64,000 bases of DNA from Cryobacterium sp. PH31-AA6 (GTDB taxonomy: Bacteria; Actinomycetota; Actinomycetes; Actinomycetales; Microbacteriaceae): assembly GCF_030063195.1 (NCBI RefSeq), contig NZ_JASISS010000016.1:1-64000 (forward strand), read 5' to 3'. Positions within the stretch are counted from its first letter, which is position 1. Each line of letters opens with the position of its first letter. The notes beneath the pieces are model-generated. The model saw nothing but the letters and a program-made list of their open reading frames with translations, did not search any database and was not told the DNA's origin. This document shows positions 62,458 through 64,000 of this stretch, one piece after another. Both the position numbers and the translations under genes were made by a program.

Positions 62458-64000
62458 TCAGGCGAGGCCCTCCGGCAGGGGACCGTCGGTGACGAGGTAG
62501 AGGCGTTGGGTGGCGCGGGTGAGGGCGACGTAGAGGGAGCCGACCCCGCGGGAGGAGGAGGCCACGATCGCATTCGGCTCCACCACGACCACGGCGTCGA
62601 ACTCGAGCCCCTTCGCGTCCTGCGGCGTCAGCAGGGCGACCCTCCGGGTGAGGCCGACCGCGCCGAGCCCGATGGCGTCGCCGAACTCCGCCGAGAGAAC
62701 GTCGGTGACGGCGGCGATGGATGCCGGGGCCACGATCACCGCGAGGGTGCCGCCCTCGTCGATGGCGAGGTCGCGGCGCACGGCGTCGACGACATCCGTC
62801 ACCGTCTCGATCGGCCACTCGCTGGCCCGCACCGAGCGAGCCGGGGTGATCGGCAGGTTGTGGGCGAGCGCCATGGCCTCGGCGGCCGAGGCGATCTGGC
62901 TGGGCGTGCGGTAGTTCACGGTGAGCTCTTCGAGGCGCCAGCGGTCGGCCTCGAGTGAGGAGCCGAGTACGGGCCGGAGCGCGTCCTTCCAGCTCGTGGC
63001 CGCGGCGGCGGACGCGGCCTGGGCGATGTCGCCGACGATGGTGAAGGAGCGCTGGGGGCCGCGGCGCAGCAGCAGTCGCCACTGCATCGGCGAGAGTTCC
63101 TGGGCCTCGTCGACGACCACGTGCCCGTAGGTCCAGGTGCGGTCGATGGCGGCGCGCTCGGCGGTGGTGGCCCGGTCGCCCAGCTCGGCGAAGTTGTCGG
63201 CGAGGGATTTCGCGTTCACGAGCCCCTTCACCGCCATGTTCGCGATGGCCGCCTCCGCGTTCTCGATGTCACGCCCCCGTTGTTCCTTCTGCTCGCGCTT
63301 CTGCGCTGCGTCGACCACGTTGTACTCGCCGAGGTGCATGGCGGCCTCATCGAGCAGCGGAACGTCGGCGATCGTGAACTCGGCAGCACGCGGGCGCTGC
63401 AACAACGCACGTTGTTCGGGCGTGAACCGCGGCGTGAGGGAGGCCCGCCACTCCGGCCGGGCGTAGAGGTCTTGCAACAGTTTCTGGGGCGTGAGCGGCA
63501 ACCAGGCCGTGTTCAGGGCGACCCGCACGGCCTCCGACGAGCGCAGGTCCTCCCGCAGCATGGGGAGGTCGCTCTCGTCCATCGAGGCGCCGCCGGCCTT
63601 GAGCGTGGCCAGCCACTCCCGCGACAGGGCGTTGAGGGCGTTCTTCACGAAAGTGACGCGCGCCTCGTTGTGCGGCTTGCCGCTGGTCTGAGCCCGGTGG
63701 ATGGCCTTCGCCACCAGCTCGGAGGTGAGGGTCACCCGGTCGCCGTTCACCTCGAGCAGCTGGTCCCGCTCGGGGATGCGCTGCCGGGAGCGCACGGCGC
63801 GCTCGATCACGCCGGCCATCGCGGTCTGGCCCTTGAGCACGGCGACGGCCGGGGCATCCTCGTGGGTCGCGTCAACCCCGGGGAACAGCTGGCCGACGCT
63901 GGCCAGCACCACCCCGGTCTCGCCGAGGGACGGCAACACGGCCTCGATGTACTGCAGGAACGACGGTGACGGGCCCACGATGAGCACGCCGGAGTGCTTG
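62458..64000 (-). CDS. HelD/UvrD-like superfamily I helicase, N-terminus cut by window edge
   Basis: The visible 514 residues run from the right edge to TGA at 62458 and form the C-terminal two thirds of a protein of about 700-750 residues. The SF1 motifs are VVVDEAQELSPMQW (Walker B), FTIVGDIAQA, ELTVNYRTPSQIASAAEAMA, LTPQDAKGLEFDAVVVVEP and LYVALTRATQRLYLVTDGPLP. The organisation fits the HelD family, which releases stalled RNA polymerase in Gram-positive bacteria. The ATP-binding P-loop lies outside the window. Confidence 0.85.
   Translation of the reverse strand, partial: KHSGVLIVGPSPSFLQYIEAVLPSLGETGVVLASVGQLFPGVDATHEDAPAVAVLKGQTAMAGVIERAVRSRQRIPERDQLLEVNGDRVTLTSELVAKAIHRAQTSGKPHNEARVTFVKNALNALSREWLATLKAGGASMDESDLPMLREDLRSSEAVRVALNTAWLPLTPQKLLQDLYARPEWRASLTPRFTPEQRALLQRPRAAEFTIADVPLLDEAAMHLGEYNVVDAAQKREQKEQRGRDIENAEAAIANMAVKGLVNAKSLADNFAELGDRATTAERAAIDRTWTYGHVVVDEAQELSPMQWRLLLRRGPQRSFTIVGDIAQAASAAAATSWKDALRPVLGSSLEADRWRLEELTVNYRTPSQIASAAEAMALAHNLPITPARSVRASEWPIETVTDVVDAVRRDLAIDEGGTLAVIVAPASIAAVTDVLSAEFGDAIGLGAVGLTRRVALLTPQDAKGLEFDAVVVVEPNAIVASSSRGVGSLYVALTRATQRLYLVTDGPLPEGLA

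Overview
The window is GC-rich bacterial DNA with dense, often overlapping genes, frequent GTG/TTG starts and no introns. Gene content points to an actinobacterium, most likely the family Microbacteriaceae. The markers are GTP-dependent PEP carboxykinase, a RamB-type regulator, a minimal Tad/TadE cluster with a DUF4244 protein, a 6C-type small RNA, a lysine-tailed TopA, a class F sortase and LCP and PASTA-PBP cell wall enzymes. I see no prophage, insertion sequence, CRISPR array or replication origin.

Layout. 1-3.4 kb: pckG (cut by the left edge) diverges from ramB. 3.5-8.1 kb: an Fe(III) ABC transporter (fbpABC) behind a DtxR-like iron box, then a TetR gene. 8.1-10.2 kb: the agmatine-to-putrescine genes aguBA, divergent from that TetR gene, with a perfect 16-bp palindrome between them. 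10.3-13.2 kb: an SDR dehydrogenase, a thiolase and a TrmH-type methyltransferase. 13.4-22.4 kb: aromatic catabolism. A gabD-like gene, a DUF5134 gene and an IclR regulator precede a plus-strand operon (FAH-RraA fusion, GntR, DapA-like aldolase, hpaE, hpaD) for homoprotocatechuate meta-cleavage. 22.5-25.7 kb: DUF4397 protein, sortase, ECF sigma and anti-sigma. 25.9-28.7 kb: alpha/beta hydrolase, nicotinamidase and a PBP4-type carboxypeptidase. 28.7-33.4 kb: two tandem GGDEF-EAL membrane proteins. 33.7-36.3 kb: oxidoreductase, membrane protein, tRNA-Thr and a TetR regulator.

36.4-55.1 kb is a housekeeping block: exported peptidase, holB, tmk, topA, Tad-like genes, 6C RNA, acs, acyltransferase, ridA, DUF4177, bifunctional PBP and metallophosphoesterase. 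From memory its order resembles the Rv3644c-Rv3683 region of Mycobacterium tuberculosis. 55.3-64 kb: tRNA-Pro, an MFS exporter, an LLM flavin oxidoreductase, a VanZ-like protein, an LCP protein, galU, a HAD phosphatase and a HelD/UvrD-like helicase cut by the right edge.

Three structural themes cut across the genes. A 96-bp palindromic element occurs twice with identical length. Several gene ends carry long, mutually unrelated hairpins. In-frame tandem repeats (6, 12, 15 and 18 bp units) have expanded inside several proteins, and a noncoding 15-bp repeat lies near the right end. The least conventional biology is the homoprotocatechuate operon, which pairs a FAH-RraA fusion with a DapA-like aldolase and lacks recognisable hpaF, hpaH and hpaI genes.
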